The notes beneath the pieces are model-generated. The model made no database searches and was not told the DNA's origin. It worked only from the letters and a program-made list of their open reading frames with translations. From contig DATDRF010000202.1 of assembly GCA_035291905.1 (NCBI GenBank), positions 1-37,895 of the forward strand: 37,895 nt of DNA, written 5' to 3'. Below are positions 30,947 to 37,895 of the stretch, one piece after another. A program made the translations under genes and the position numbers. This stretch comes from JACPLA01 sp035291905 (GTDB taxonomy: Bacteria; Bacteroidota; Ignavibacteria; UBA10030). Numbering within the stretch: position 1 is the stretch's first letter; each line of letters opens with the position of its first letter.

Positions 30947-30964
30947 TCCCCCTTACCACTCTTG

Positions 30965-30979
30965 CCCGCCGAAGGCGGG
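30965..30979. repeat. UUCG-capped GC hairpin upstream of the GIY-YIG gene
   Basis: CCCGCC (30965-30970) and GGCGGG (30974-30979) flank GAA. Read on the minus strand, the sense strand of the GIY-YIG gene, this is CCCGC-C(TTCG)G-GCGGG, a very stable UUCG tetraloop hairpin. It stands about 19 bp upstream of the start codon and has no T-tract, so it is not a standard terminator. Confidence 0.7.
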
Positions 30980-31000
30980 TGCGGTACGCGCCAAACGAAT

Positions 31001-31070
31001 TGCGGATTGCGGATTGACGATTTCGGATCGACCGAATCCAATCCGCAATCCCCAATCCGAAATCCGCAAT
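31001..31070. repeat. Degenerate inverted/tandem repeat cluster beside tRNA-Gly
   Basis: The left half contains TGCGGATTGCGGATTG and ATTTCGGAT (31019-31027). The right half contains their complements, CAATCCGCAATC-type units, ATCCGAAAT and a further ATCCGCAAT. ATTTCGGAT and ATCCGAAAT are exact reverse complements. The cluster ends 7 bp before the 3' end of tRNA-Gly. No protein is supported here; open frames crossing it are chance frames made by the repeats. Confidence 0.75.
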
Positions 31071-31076
31071 CGATTG

Positions 31077-31149
<73 letters not shown>

Positions 31150-31283
31150 GCTTCTTCCAAAAGCATCTAAGCCTGATCAACATCGACTTTCACTCCAAAT
31201 ATATCAAGAAATCCGCCACTTCGCAAGTTCCGAGCGGCATCACACCGATGCATTACCACGAAGTCACAAGGGCCACAAAGAAC

Positions 31284-32363
31284 TTACCTCCGGAGCAGCT
31301 TGAGCAGTAAAGCACCAACGTTTGAGTTCTGCTGAATGCCCCCGAAACGAGCTGACCCGGGGCCAAGCGCGAACAGCGGAACCATGGCTGCCGTATGGCC
31401 TCCCGTTGTGAATTTCCCGGTGACCGTTTTCGAATCCAAGGATCCATCAACAAGCGAAAAACCGCCCGTCTCATGATCGGCGGTAACGATGACAAGCGTC
31501 CGACCGTCCTGACCGGCGAATTGCGCAGCAACGTCAATTGCATCATCGAAATCGGCCATTTCAACCATGGCTTGAGCTGTCTTATGGTCATGGCTTGCCC
31601 AGTCAATTTGCGACCCTTCAACTACCAGAACAAATCCCGAATCCGCCTGTGCAAGCACTTTGAGGGCTGACGCAGTCATGTCCCTCAAAGAAGGCCGCCT
31701 CGCCTGAGCGGAGTCAAGCTGGTTTTCCGCAAACAGTCCAAGGATCTTTCCCCGAAGCTTCAGTGAATTGAATTCTGGTTCGTTCGATACACGAACGTAG
31801 CCGCTTTTCTCCATGACGTCCATCAGATTCTTCCCATCCTTCCGCCTCCCTCCCATACTTTCAGGCAAGAACCATCCCCATCCTCCGCCCAAGAGGACGT
31901 CTGTGGGCCCACGAGATATCTGTTCTGCTATTTCGAGCTGCATATTGCGGGAAGGAACGTGAGCAAGAAAACACGCCGGTGTGGCGTGAGTAATGCTGCA
32001 AGCAACGACAACTCCGGTCTTCCTCCCCCGTTTTCTGGCCCTTTCGAGAACATTCTCCATGGCAACCGAATCGGGGCCGAGTCCAATCGCTCCATTGTAG
32101 GTTTTCACTCCCGTCGACAGTGCCGTCGCGCCGGCAGCCGAATCAGTAACATAGTCCTTCCCCACAGCATGAGTCAGAAGCAGTCCCAATGTCTTGAATT
32201 CGTCAAGAGCGAGTGTGCCCTTCAGCGTGCGCCCCGCCGTCACCTGGCTCACACCCATGCCGTCGCCAATCATGATAATAATGTTGCGCGGAATCCCTTC
32301 CTGCTGCGCGAGAACGACGTTCTGAAGCACGAGCAGGGCAAGAATCAATGAGCGCAGAGTCAT
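31284..32363 (-). CDS. Secreted alkaline phosphatase (PhoA-like superfamily)
   Basis: A 359-residue alkaline phosphatase with a signal peptide (MTLRSLILALLVLQNVVLAQ), so it should act in the periplasm or outside the cell. Metal and active-site motifs are complete: IIMIGDGMG (first metal Asp), VTDSAAGATA (Ser nucleophile), CSITHATPA, VEGSQIDWASHDH (Glu/Asp/His ligands), VTADHETGG and TTGGHTAAMVPLFA (final His). It releases phosphate from monoesters. At 359 residues it is shorter than E. coli PhoA and lacks a crown-like insertion. It shares a 1-nt TAATG overlap with the upstream CYTH gene. No Pho box was recognised. Confidence 0.95.
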   Translation of the reverse strand: MTLRSLILALLVLQNVVLAQQEGIPRNIIIMIGDGMGVSQVTAGRTLKGTLALDEFKTLGLLLTHAVGKDYVTDSAAGATALSTGVKTYNGAIGLGPDSVAMENVLERARKRGRKTGVVVACSITHATPACFLAHVPSRNMQLEIAEQISRGPTDVLLGGGWGWFLPESMGGRRKDGKNLMDVMEKSGYVRVSNEPEFNSLKLRGKILGLFAENQLDSAQARRPSLRDMTASALKVLAQADSGFVLVVEGSQIDWASHDHKTAQAMVEMADFDDAIDVAAQFAGQDGRTLVIVTADHETGGFSLVDGSLDSKTVTGKFTTGGHTAAMVPLFALGPGSARFGGIQQNSNVGALLLKLLRR

Positions 32364-32881
32364 TATCGATTTCTCCTGTGTCGATTCATCATGTCGCCGT
32401 ATGACGAAACAAGAACGGATCGCGGTGCAATATTGAATGCCTTCTCCAGGAATGAGAGAAGGCTCTTTGCCTGATTTCGCCCCTTCGTTACCATCACCTC
32501 AAATTCAATGAAGGTGCCCAACTTCTCGACCTTATCAACATGAATCCGGGCGTTCCTGAACAAGTACAGTTGTCGTTTCTTCTTCACGACGGTTTTCACG
32601 CCGATGCTGGCCGCGAGAATGCGCTTGAGTGATCCGGGGTCTTCCACGGAAATCCGTTTGAAAACGGAATACCGGTTCTGAACACTGTTGGGCCTGCGAT
32701 ACCATATCAGTTCGGATCGCTCATTCTCAATTTCCCGCAGCTTGAGCCTTCCAGGCCGGTAGTAGAAATACGTATCCTTTTGCAGCAGGGTGCCTGCATT
32801 CATAGCGTTCAGTTTTTGGATGCCGGCGGAGAGCTTTCTGTTGTGTTCGTAGCGGGCTTTCAGTTCGAGGTTCGTTGGCAT
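32363..32881 (-). CDS. CYTH-domain protein (class IV adenylate cyclase / triphosphate hydrolase type)
   Basis: A 172-residue CYTH protein. The N-terminal signature NLELKAR corresponds to the ExExK phosphate-binding motif in the CyaB-like form. TYFYYRPGRLKLREIENERS, LIWYRRPN and IHVDKVEKLGTFIEFEVMV are the matching tunnel strands, ending with FIEFE, which supplies metal-binding Glu. Members convert ATP to cAMP or hydrolyse thiamine triphosphate or tripolyphosphate; I cannot tell which. It lies 22 nt after greA and overlaps the phosphatase start by one base, so it is probably part of a three-gene unit. Confidence 0.88.
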   Translation of the reverse strand: MPTNLELKARYEHNRKLSAGIQKLNAMNAGTLLQKDTYFYYRPGRLKLREIENERSELIWYRRPNSVQNRYSVFKRISVEDPGSLKRILAASIGVKTVVKKKRQLYLFRNARIHVDKVEKLGTFIEFEVMVTKGRNQAKSLLSFLEKAFNIAPRSVLVSSYGDMMNRHRRNR

Positions 32882-32903
32882 CGATACGGCGGGCGGGTTC
32901 TGG

Positions 32904-33383
32904 CTAGCGACTTATTGCGAGAATCTTGTATTCGAGGAATCCGGCCGGGACCTTGATCTTTACTGTTTCTCCCGATTTCTTTCCCATGAGGGCTTTGCCA
33001 ATCGGAGAGGTCACTGAGATCTTGTTCTTGTCGAAGTCCGCTTCTTCGGGCGACACCAGTCGGTACTCGATGGTCTCATTCGTCTTCAAGTCCTTCAGTT
33101 TGACGATCGAGAGGATATACACTTTGTCATTCGGCAAGTCGGAACTCTCGATAATACGGGCATGCGCAAGTGTCTCCTGGAGCTTCTGGATTCTCAGTTC
33201 GAGGTGTTGTTGGGCCTCTTTTGCCGCGTCATATTCGGCATTCTCGCTCAAATCTCCATAGCCCCGGGCCTCGGCGATCTTTGCAGCCATTTCCGCTCTC
33301 CCCTTGATCTTGAGCTCGCGCAGTTCTTTCTCGAGCTCGACGAGCCGTTCCCGGGTGAGGTACACTTGTCCGTTGTCGCCCAT
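32904..33383 (-). CDS. greA: Transcription elongation factor GreA
   Basis: A 159-residue GreA. The N-terminal coiled coil (about 1-78) holds the catalytic tip ARGYGDLSENAEYDAAKEAQ with the acidic pair, and the C-terminal FKBP-like domain reads YRLVSPEEADFDKNKISVTS and PIGKALMGKKSGETV. GreA enters the polymerase secondary channel and stimulates cleavage of backtracked RNA. Length is standard. A perfect AAGGAGG stands before the ATG, the strongest ribosome-binding site in the window. The preceding ribBA terminator implies its own promoter, which I could not locate. Confidence 0.98.
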   Translation of the reverse strand: MGDNGQVYLTRERLVELEKELRELKIKGRAEMAAKIAEARGYGDLSENAEYDAAKEAQQHLELRIQKLQETLAHARIIESSDLPNDKVYILSIVKLKDLKTNETIEYRLVSPEEADFDKNKISVTSPIGKALMGKKSGETVKIKVPAGFLEYKILAISR

Positions 33384-33440
33384 GATTCCTCCTTAAAAGC
33401 GCAGCGCTTCATCTCAGAGAACTGGACGAAGCGGCGAGAA

Positions 33441-33477
33441 CAAAAAGAAAAGCCAACCCCGCAAGGCGGGGGTGGCT
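33441..33477 (-). terminator. Intrinsic terminator after ribBA
   Basis: The arms 33451-33462 (AGCCAACCCCGC) and 33466-33477 (GCGGGGGTGGCT) pair over 11 bp with one mismatch and an AAG loop. On the minus strand the hairpin runs into TTTCTTTTTG. It separates the tgt-yajC-ribBA group from greA. A shorter T-run on the other side makes weak bidirectional function possible. Confidence 0.88.
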
Positions 33478-33541
33478 CTTTTCCTTGATTTCAAGGTAGA
33501 ATTTAAATCAGAGAGACGCAAGGGAAAAAACCTGACAAGCC

Positions 33542-34783
33542 CTACGCGTTTCCCTCTTTTCTCGAAGGATCAAAAAGAATCAGATGACCGAGTTTGTCCC
33601 TTTTGGCCAAGAGATAGCGCTCATTGTGGAGGTTCGGGTCTATCTCCAACGGGACACGCTCGACGATCTCCAGTCCGTACCCATTCAAACCGACCACTTT
33701 CTTCGGATTGTTGGTCATCAACTTCATCTTCCGTACGCCAAGGTCGCGAAGGATCTGGGCTCCGATTCCGTAGTCACGCAGATCCGGACGAAAGCCCAGC
33801 TTTTCATTCGCCTCCACCGTGTCCATCCCCTCATCCTGCAGCCTATACGCTTTGAGCTTGTTCATCAATCCTATTCCGCGACCCTCCTGACGCATGTAGA
33901 GGATAACGCCGGTTCCTTCTTTCTCCACTCTCTGCATCGCTGCCTGCAGCTGCTGGTTGCAGTCGCAACGCTGGGATCCGAATACATCTCCCGTGAGACA
34001 TTCAGAGTGCACGCGCACGAGTGTCGGCATGTCCGGTTTTACTTCCCCTTTGACCAAAGCGATATGTTCCTTTTCGTCCGTTTTGCTCTTGTACATATAC
34101 AGTTTGAATTCGCCGTTTCTGGTCGGAAGGCTGGTCGACACGATTCTTTGAACGAGTTTTTCCCGCTGCATTCTGTGTTCGATGAGGGACCGAACCGTGA
34201 TGACTGAAAGGCCGAACTTGCCGGCGATTTTCATGAGCTCGGGAACCCGGGCCATCGTTCCGTCCTCATTGAGGACCTCGCAAAGAACTCCCGCCTGAGC
34301 AAGGCCGGCAAGCCGACACAAATCGACAACCGCTTCGGTGTGTCCTGCCCGCCTGAGAACTCCGCCCTCTGAGGCCATGAGCGGGAAGATATGTCCCGGT
34401 CTGGCAAAATCTGCAGGGCCGGCCTGCGCGTCCACCAGAGCTTTCACGGTTGCCGACCTGTCAGCAGCGGAAACGCCGGTGGTCGTGCCGTGGATGTAAT
34501 CAATCGAAACCGTAAACGGGGTCTCATGGAGCGAGGTATTCGCTTCAACCATCGGCTCCAGCAGCAATTCCTTCGCCCTCGCCGCGGTCACGGGAGCACA
34601 AACCACACCCCGCCCTTCCTTCACGAGAAAGTTGATGATCTCGGGTGTGACCTTTTCGGCGGCAATGACAAAATCCCCTTCATTCTCACGATCCTCGTCG
34701 TCAACCACAATGACGACCTTGCCGCTGCGGAAATCCTCGAGAGCTCTTTCAATAGAGTGAAAACCATTCTCTTGTCCCACCAT
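33542..34783 (-). CDS. ribBA: Bifunctional 3,4-dihydroxy-2-butanone 4-phosphate synthase / GTP cyclohydrolase II
   Basis: A 413-residue fusion that supplies both branches of riboflavin synthesis. The N-terminal RibB part (1-~205) has VVDDEDRENEGDFVIAAE, GTTTGVSAADRS, FARPGHIFPL and GHTEAVVDL. The C-terminal RibA part has VRVHSECLTGDVFGSQRCDC, whose three Cys bind zinc, then MRQEGRGIGLMNKLKAY and MTNNPKKV. Both halves look catalytically complete. GGAGGTG precedes the ATG. It lies 18 nt after yajC. I see no FMN riboswitch upstream, as the gene is internal to the operon. Confidence 0.98.
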   Translation of the reverse strand: MVGQENGFHSIERALEDFRSGKVVIVVDDEDRENEGDFVIAAEKVTPEIINFLVKEGRGVVCAPVTAARAKELLLEPMVEANTSLHETPFTVSIDYIHGTTTGVSAADRSATVKALVDAQAGPADFARPGHIFPLMASEGGVLRRAGHTEAVVDLCRLAGLAQAGVLCEVLNEDGTMARVPELMKIAGKFGLSVITVRSLIEHRMQREKLVQRIVSTSLPTRNGEFKLYMYKSKTDEKEHIALVKGEVKPDMPTLVRVHSECLTGDVFGSQRCDCNQQLQAAMQRVEKEGTGVILYMRQEGRGIGLMNKLKAYRLQDEGMDTVEANEKLGFRPDLRDYGIGAQILRDLGVRKMKLMTNNPKKVVGLNGYGLEIVERVPLEIDPNLHNERYLLAKRDKLGHLILFDPSRKEGNA

Positions 34784-34801
34784 AACCCACCTCCGTTACC
34801 G

Positions 34802-35128
34802 TTACTTCTCAGGCTCGGCTTCCCTTGCAATGTTCGCGACGGAACTGCGATCGACCTTTACCTTCACAGTATCAGCGATCTGGACAAGAACGATCTTGTC
34901 CTCGACTCCAATGACCGTTCCGTGGATGCCGCCTGCAGTGACGATCTTGTCGCCTTTTTTGACCGCGTCGAGCATCTTCTGACGCTCCTTCTGGCGCTTC
35001 TGCTGCGGACGGATAATCATGAAGTAGAAAATAAGAAAAATGAGGCCGAACATGACCAGGGTGCCAGTCAATCCTCCGCCACCCTCGCCCCCTGCCGGCT
35101 GCATCAAGAAGATCATATACTCAATCAA
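34802..35128 (-). CDS. yajC: Preprotein translocase subunit YajC
   Basis: A 108-residue YajC. A Gly-rich N-terminus (QPAGGEGGGGLTG) precedes one membrane helix (about 21-40) ending FYFMIIRPQQKRQKERQKML, the family hallmark IIRPQQKRxKE. A small beta domain follows (KKGDKIVTAGGIHGTVIGVE). YajC associates with SecDF-YidC at the inner membrane. The start is a TTG at 35128 with GGGAGG five bases upstream; an ATG four codons later is an alternative. It follows tgt by 31 nt, the common tgt-yajC pairing. Confidence 0.96.
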   Translation of the reverse strand: MIEYMIFLMQPAGGEGGGGLTGTLVMFGLIFLIFYFMIIRPQQKRQKERQKMLDAVKKGDKIVTAGGIHGTVIGVEDKIVLVQIADTVKVKVDRSSVANIAREAEPEK

Positions 35129-35159
35129 TGGAACCTCCCTTTCTTCTGTTTGGATTTTG

Positions 35160-36296
35160 TCATTGAGATGAATATTTGCCGTTTGAAGATAATCGTGCGA
35201 GCATCTCCCCCTTCCATGCCCGAAATTCTTTCCGCATGATTGCCTCGCGCACCTGGCGCATAAGCCCCAAATAGAATGTGAGATTATGAATCGTGGCCAA
35301 CTGAAGCGCCAGAATCTCCTTTACTTGAAAAAGATGCCTGAGGTATGCCCGCGTATGAGTTTTGCACGTATAGCATTCACACTCGGGATCGACCGGCGTG
35401 TAATCTGTTTTGAAGGCCGCGTTCGTGATGTTCAAACTCCCGTTTCGCGTAAAGAGCATCGCATTGCGCCCGTTGCGCGTGGGAAGGACGCAATCAAACA
35501 TGTCCATCCCGCGGTCAATCGCCTCAAGAAGGTTTTCCGGGGTTCCGACACCCATCAGGTATCGCGGTTTTTGGCCGGGAAGAAGCGGTTCACAGACCTC
35601 GATCATGGAATACATCTGATCCGCCGTCTCTCCCACTGCCAATCCACCGATCGCATACCCGTCAAATTCCAGATCCACCAGCGACTTTGCACTGCTCGTC
35701 CTGATTTCCGGATAGACGCTTCCCTGCACTATTCCAAAAAGAGCCTGACTGTGACCGTACGACGGGCGGTGGCGATCAGCGTGGTTTCTACATCGATCAG
35801 CCCACCTCATCGTGAGGTCATTTGATTTCCGGGCGTATTCCATTTCACACGGAAACGGAGTGCACTCATCGAGAACCATCATGACGTCGGAACCCAATGC
35901 TCTCTGGATGTCGATAACCGACTCTGGCGTGAAGCGATGCGTCGAACCGTCGAGGTGTGATCGAAACGTCACCCCTTCCTCTTCGATGGTCCTCATATTG
36001 GACAGGCTGAATACCTGGTATCCGCCGCTGTCGGTGAGCATGGGCCGAGGCCAACCGATAAACTTGTGCAATCCCCCTGCCTCGCCGACAACCTCGATCC
36101 CGGGTCTCAGATACAGGTGATAGGTATTCCCGAGGATGATCTGCGCTCCGACCTCCTGCAACTCACGCTGCTCGATTGCCTTGACACTTCCCTGCGTACC
36201 CACCGGCATGAAGGCGGGCGTTTCCACGGTCCCGTGATCCGTCTTCAACAAGCCGGCTCGGGCATGTCCGTCGGTTCCGACAACTGTGAAGGTCAC
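35160..36296 (-). CDS. tgt: tRNA-guanine(34) transglycosylase
   Basis: A 378-residue Tgt that exchanges guanine 34 for preQ1 in tRNAs with GUN anticodons. Motifs: PAFMPVGTQGSVKAI, ILGNTYHLYLRPG, MLTDSGGYQVFSL (general acid/base Asp), HRFTPESVIDIQRALGSD, YAIGGLAVGE, DCVLPTRNGRNA, and the zinc site CECYTCKTHTRAYLRHLF with its distal His. The start is GTG at 36296, behind a GAGG. Queuosine biosynthesis genes are not in the window. It forms one group with yajC and ribBA, ended by the terminator at 33441. Confidence 0.98.
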   Translation of the reverse strand: MTFTVVGTDGHARAGLLKTDHGTVETPAFMPVGTQGSVKAIEQRELQEVGAQIILGNTYHLYLRPGIEVVGEAGGLHKFIGWPRPMLTDSGGYQVFSLSNMRTIEEEGVTFRSHLDGSTHRFTPESVIDIQRALGSDVMMVLDECTPFPCEMEYARKSNDLTMRWADRCRNHADRHRPSYGHSQALFGIVQGSVYPEIRTSSAKSLVDLEFDGYAIGGLAVGETADQMYSMIEVCEPLLPGQKPRYLMGVGTPENLLEAIDRGMDMFDCVLPTRNGRNAMLFTRNGSLNITNAAFKTDYTPVDPECECYTCKTHTRAYLRHLFQVKEILALQLATIHNLTFYLGLMRQVREAIMRKEFRAWKGEMLARLSSNGKYSSQ

Positions 36297-36332
36297 GGAC
36301 GTCCGCCTCGCGGGTCCAACGGCTGTATCAAC

Positions 36333-36367
36333 AAAAATCCGCCGTGTGAGAAGCGTCGCGGCGGATT
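36333..36367 (-). terminator. Intrinsic terminator after tonB
   Basis: AATCCGCCG (36336-36344) and CGGCGGATT (36359-36367) are perfect 9-bp complements with a 14-nt loop. Read on the minus strand the hairpin ends in TTTTTG. It begins 24 nt after the tonB stop codon and separates that gene from tgt. Confidence 0.82.
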
Positions 36368-36391
36368 GCGGTAACTTTGTTTTGCAGGCAC

Positions 36392-37030
36392 TTACTTGTT
36401 CAGGCGGAACCGAATCGGGATCGACATGCGAACCTTGACCGGTTTTCCGCGTTGTTTGCCCGGCTTGAACTTCGTTTTCGAGATCGCAGCCTGTGCAGCC
36501 TCATCACATCCGGCGCCGATACCCTTCACAATCTTGGTACGTGTTACGTTCCCACCTTCGTCGACGTACGCCTCGACATACACAGTCCCTTCAACTCCCG
36601 CGCGTTTGGCAATTTCCGGATAGACCACGGCGGCTTGAATTGCTGCAATCCCGCCAACCGGCTCCGGAAGATCTTCAACTGCCACAAAATAAACCTCATC
36701 TTCTTCTTCCCTCGGCGGTGGAGGGGCAACATCATCGCTCGCCAGCATTTCAGAACTGGCAATCTCTACGTCGTCCAAGGCTTCATCACTGGGAGCCTCG
36801 ATTGGAATCGGCGGACGAGGGGGCGGCGGAGGACGGTTTTCCTGCTTTGTCACGTCGATGTCCTCTGCGCTAAAGGTCTCCTGTTCGACCTTCATGATCT
36901 TTGCGGGGGGATTAACGTCGGGAAAGAACTTAAAGGCCACAATGATAAGCGCCAGGGAAATGATCAGGGCGATTTCAAATGTCTTTTGATACTTAGCCCT
37001 GAGATCGACTTCCGGGTTCTTCCGAATCAT
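36392..37030 (-). CDS. Energy transducer TonB
   Basis: A 212-residue TonB-family protein. A short cytoplasmic N-terminus leads to one membrane helix (FEIALIISLALIIVAFKFFP, about 18-37). A periplasmic linker with proline runs (ENRPPPPPRPPIPIEAP and DDVAPPPP) follows, then the TonB C-terminal domain (VYPEIAKRAGVEGTVYVEAY, VDEGGNVTRTKIVKGIG, ISKTKFKPGKQRGKPVKVRM). It links ExbBD proton flow to outer-membrane receptors, implying a Gram-negative envelope. AAGGAGA precedes the ATG. No exbB, exbD or receptor gene is adjacent; it appears monocistronic, with its own terminator. Confidence 0.95.
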   Translation of the reverse strand: MIRKNPEVDLRAKYQKTFEIALIISLALIIVAFKFFPDVNPPAKIMKVEQETFSAEDIDVTKQENRPPPPPRPPIPIEAPSDEALDDVEIASSEMLASDDVAPPPPREEEDEVYFVAVEDLPEPVGGIAAIQAAVVYPEIAKRAGVEGTVYVEAYVDEGGNVTRTKIVKGIGAGCDEAAQAAISKTKFKPGKQRGKPVKVRMSIPIRFRLNK

Positions 37031-37094
37031 ACACTTTCTCCTTTAAGGTGCAACTCCTGCAACAATATAATGAGAAACGAAGCTACTGTCAAAC

Positions 37095-37481
37095 TCAAAT
37101 AACCTTTCGTCTACGCCCTGTGCGAAACCGATGCCATCCCAGAAACAACAGAGATCCCAGAGCATCAGCCATCGCATCGTAGATGTCCGGCACACGATGA
37201 GGCACGAAGTTCTGATGCACTTCATCCAGGACTCCGTAAGCGATGGCAAAAATGAGGGCCGCAAGCATCGAATTCTCCCTCAACCACAGCCACTTTTCCT
37301 GATGGAAGAAGGCCCTCTTACTCAACAAACAAAGGAGGAAATAAATGCCCGCGTGGGCGATCTTATCGGGACTGATGGGAAACTCGATTACGGGGGCGCT
37401 CGGAATTGCCGATATCCCGTAGATCAGAAACAGCCACAGCAACAATGGCAGCTGGTATTTGGCAAAATGGAGCCCCTTCAA
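37095..37481 (-). CDS. VanZ-like family membrane protein
   Basis: A 128-residue integral membrane protein with four hydrophobic segments. The family signature is visible in FPISPDKIAHAGIYFLLCLL (DKxxHxxxYxxL), FAIAYGVLDEVHQNFVPHR (YGxxDExxQxFxPxR) and DIYDAMADALGSLLFLGW (DxxxNxxGxxxG-like). VanZ proteins of the glycopeptide clusters give low teicoplanin resistance, but most family members like this one have no known role. The start is TTG at 37481, overlapping the stop of the NAD(P)HX dehydratase gene by 4 nt, so translation is coupled. Confidence 0.88.
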   Translation of the reverse strand: MKGLHFAKYQLPLLLWLFLIYGISAIPSAPVIEFPISPDKIAHAGIYFLLCLLSKRAFFHQEKWLWLRENSMLAALIFAIAYGVLDEVHQNFVPHRVPDIYDAMADALGSLLFLGWHRFRTGRRRKVI

Positions 37482-37895
37482 GCGAGATCCCGAATCGACT
37501 GAAAAGCATTTGGGAGAAAGTCGATAAGATCCTGTGCCACGAGACTCCGTTCTCCCAATTTCGCCGCAGCCAGGTCGCCGGATCTCCCGTGAAGCCAGAC
37601 CCCCGACGAAGCCGCGTCTATGGGTTGCATTCCCTGTGCCCAGAGTCCGGCGACGACTCCCGATAGCACATCACCCGAACCGACGGTTGCCATTCCGGGA
37701 TTTCCCGTGGAATTGAGGATCACGGTCCCCCGAGGCTCAGCTGTGACCGATGGCGCTCCTTTCAGCACGACCATCACTTCATGAGTTTTCGCAAAGGCGC
37801 GTGCAGATTCAACCCGGCGCGCATCGACGTCCGATGCATCAATTCCGGCAAGCCTGGAAAACTCACCTGAATGCGGCGTGACGATAATCTCTCTG
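37478..37895 (-). CDS. nnrD: ADP/ATP-dependent NAD(P)H-hydrate dehydratase, C-terminal part
   Basis: The frame runs in from the right window edge and ends at 37478, leaving 138 residues. It is the ribokinase-fold C-terminal half of the NAD(P)HX dehydratase: IVTPHSGEFSRLAG, then VVLKGAPSVTAEPRG, then NSTGNPGMATVGSGDVLSGV (catalytic Asp and anion hole), then WLHGRSGDLAA. The enzyme restores hydrated NAD(P)H. In most bacteria the protein also carries an N-terminal NAD(P)HX epimerase domain, which would lie outside this window. An internal ATG at 37777 is not the start, since conserved sequence extends upstream of it. Confidence 0.95.
   Translation of the reverse strand, partial: REIIVTPHSGEFSRLAGIDASDVDARRVESARAFAKTHEVMVVLKGAPSVTAEPRGTVILNSTGNPGMATVGSGDVLSGVVAGLWAQGMQPIDAASSGVWLHGRSGDLAAAKLGERSLVAQDLIDFLPNAFQSIRDLA

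Noticed and set aside
30521..31070. CRISPR array
   Set aside because: The repeats are short, degenerate, unevenly spaced and partly inverted, with no spacers or cas genes.
34784..34801. FMN riboswitch before ribBA
   Set aside because: Only 18 nt separate ribBA from yajC, too short for an FMN aptamer; it is an internal operon gene.

Overview
This 37.9 kb window looks like chromosomal core sequence of a free-living Gram-negative bacterium of the Bacteroidota/Chlorobiota/Ignavibacteriota (FCB) type. This is inference. It rests on a TonB-family energy transducer, the order thrS-infC-rpmI-rplT-pheS-pheT-coiled coil-zapA-(6S-like RNA)-rny, a YfiT/BstA-type thiol transferase, a split B12 acyl-CoA mutase and a stand-alone family B DNA polymerase. 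The promoters I can see are ordinary sigma70-like (-35 TTGxxx, 17 bp, -10 TAnnnT), not the Bacteroidales type. The tRNAs do not encode CCA. I see no prophage, insertion sequence, CRISPR array or plasmid functions.

Layout. 1-3850 (+): the end of an nfeD-like gene, a slipin/stomatin gene, a family B DNA polymerase, and a cold-shock protein gene with a long leader and strong terminator. 3928-5495 (-): the small B12-binding subunit of an acyl-CoA mutase, maf, and a secreted FN3-like protein. 5635-8016 (+): a three-heme cytochrome c behind a near-consensus promoter, then a GNAT acetyltransferase and a YfiT/BstA-like DinB protein. From 8040 to the end nearly everything is on the minus strand. In transcription order this gives: nnrD-vanZ; tonB; tgt-yajC-ribBA; greA-CYTH-alkaline phosphatase; a tRNA region (Gly, Cys, Leu, Val) holding a GIY-YIG nuclease, a small charged protein and degenerate repeats; thrS-infC-rpmI-rplT-pheS-pheT-coiled coil-zapA-6S-like RNA-rny-coaE-argD; and purF-pgsA-ftsY-epimerase-small membrane protein-mutL-mutase large subunit-UbiA-DUF362-EamA.

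The genes are mostly housekeeping: translation, cell division, RNA decay, CoA, purine, riboflavin and phospholipid synthesis, protein targeting and mismatch repair. Points that stand out: (1) the family B polymerase keeps its polymerase motifs, but its exonuclease motifs are altered (DIET to SIAT, YxxxD to GxxxN). (2) The mutase large subunit has Phe83 and Gln201, the isobutyryl-CoA mutase pair, where methylmalonyl-CoA mutase has Tyr and Arg at the same 118-residue spacing. (3) infC has no ATG, GTG or usable TTG at its conserved N-terminus and seems to start at ATC. (4) A perfect intrinsic terminator lies 10 nt before the thrS start codon, downstream of tRNA-Val and its promoter. (5) A 175-nt structured RNA resembling 6S RNA lies between zapA and rny.
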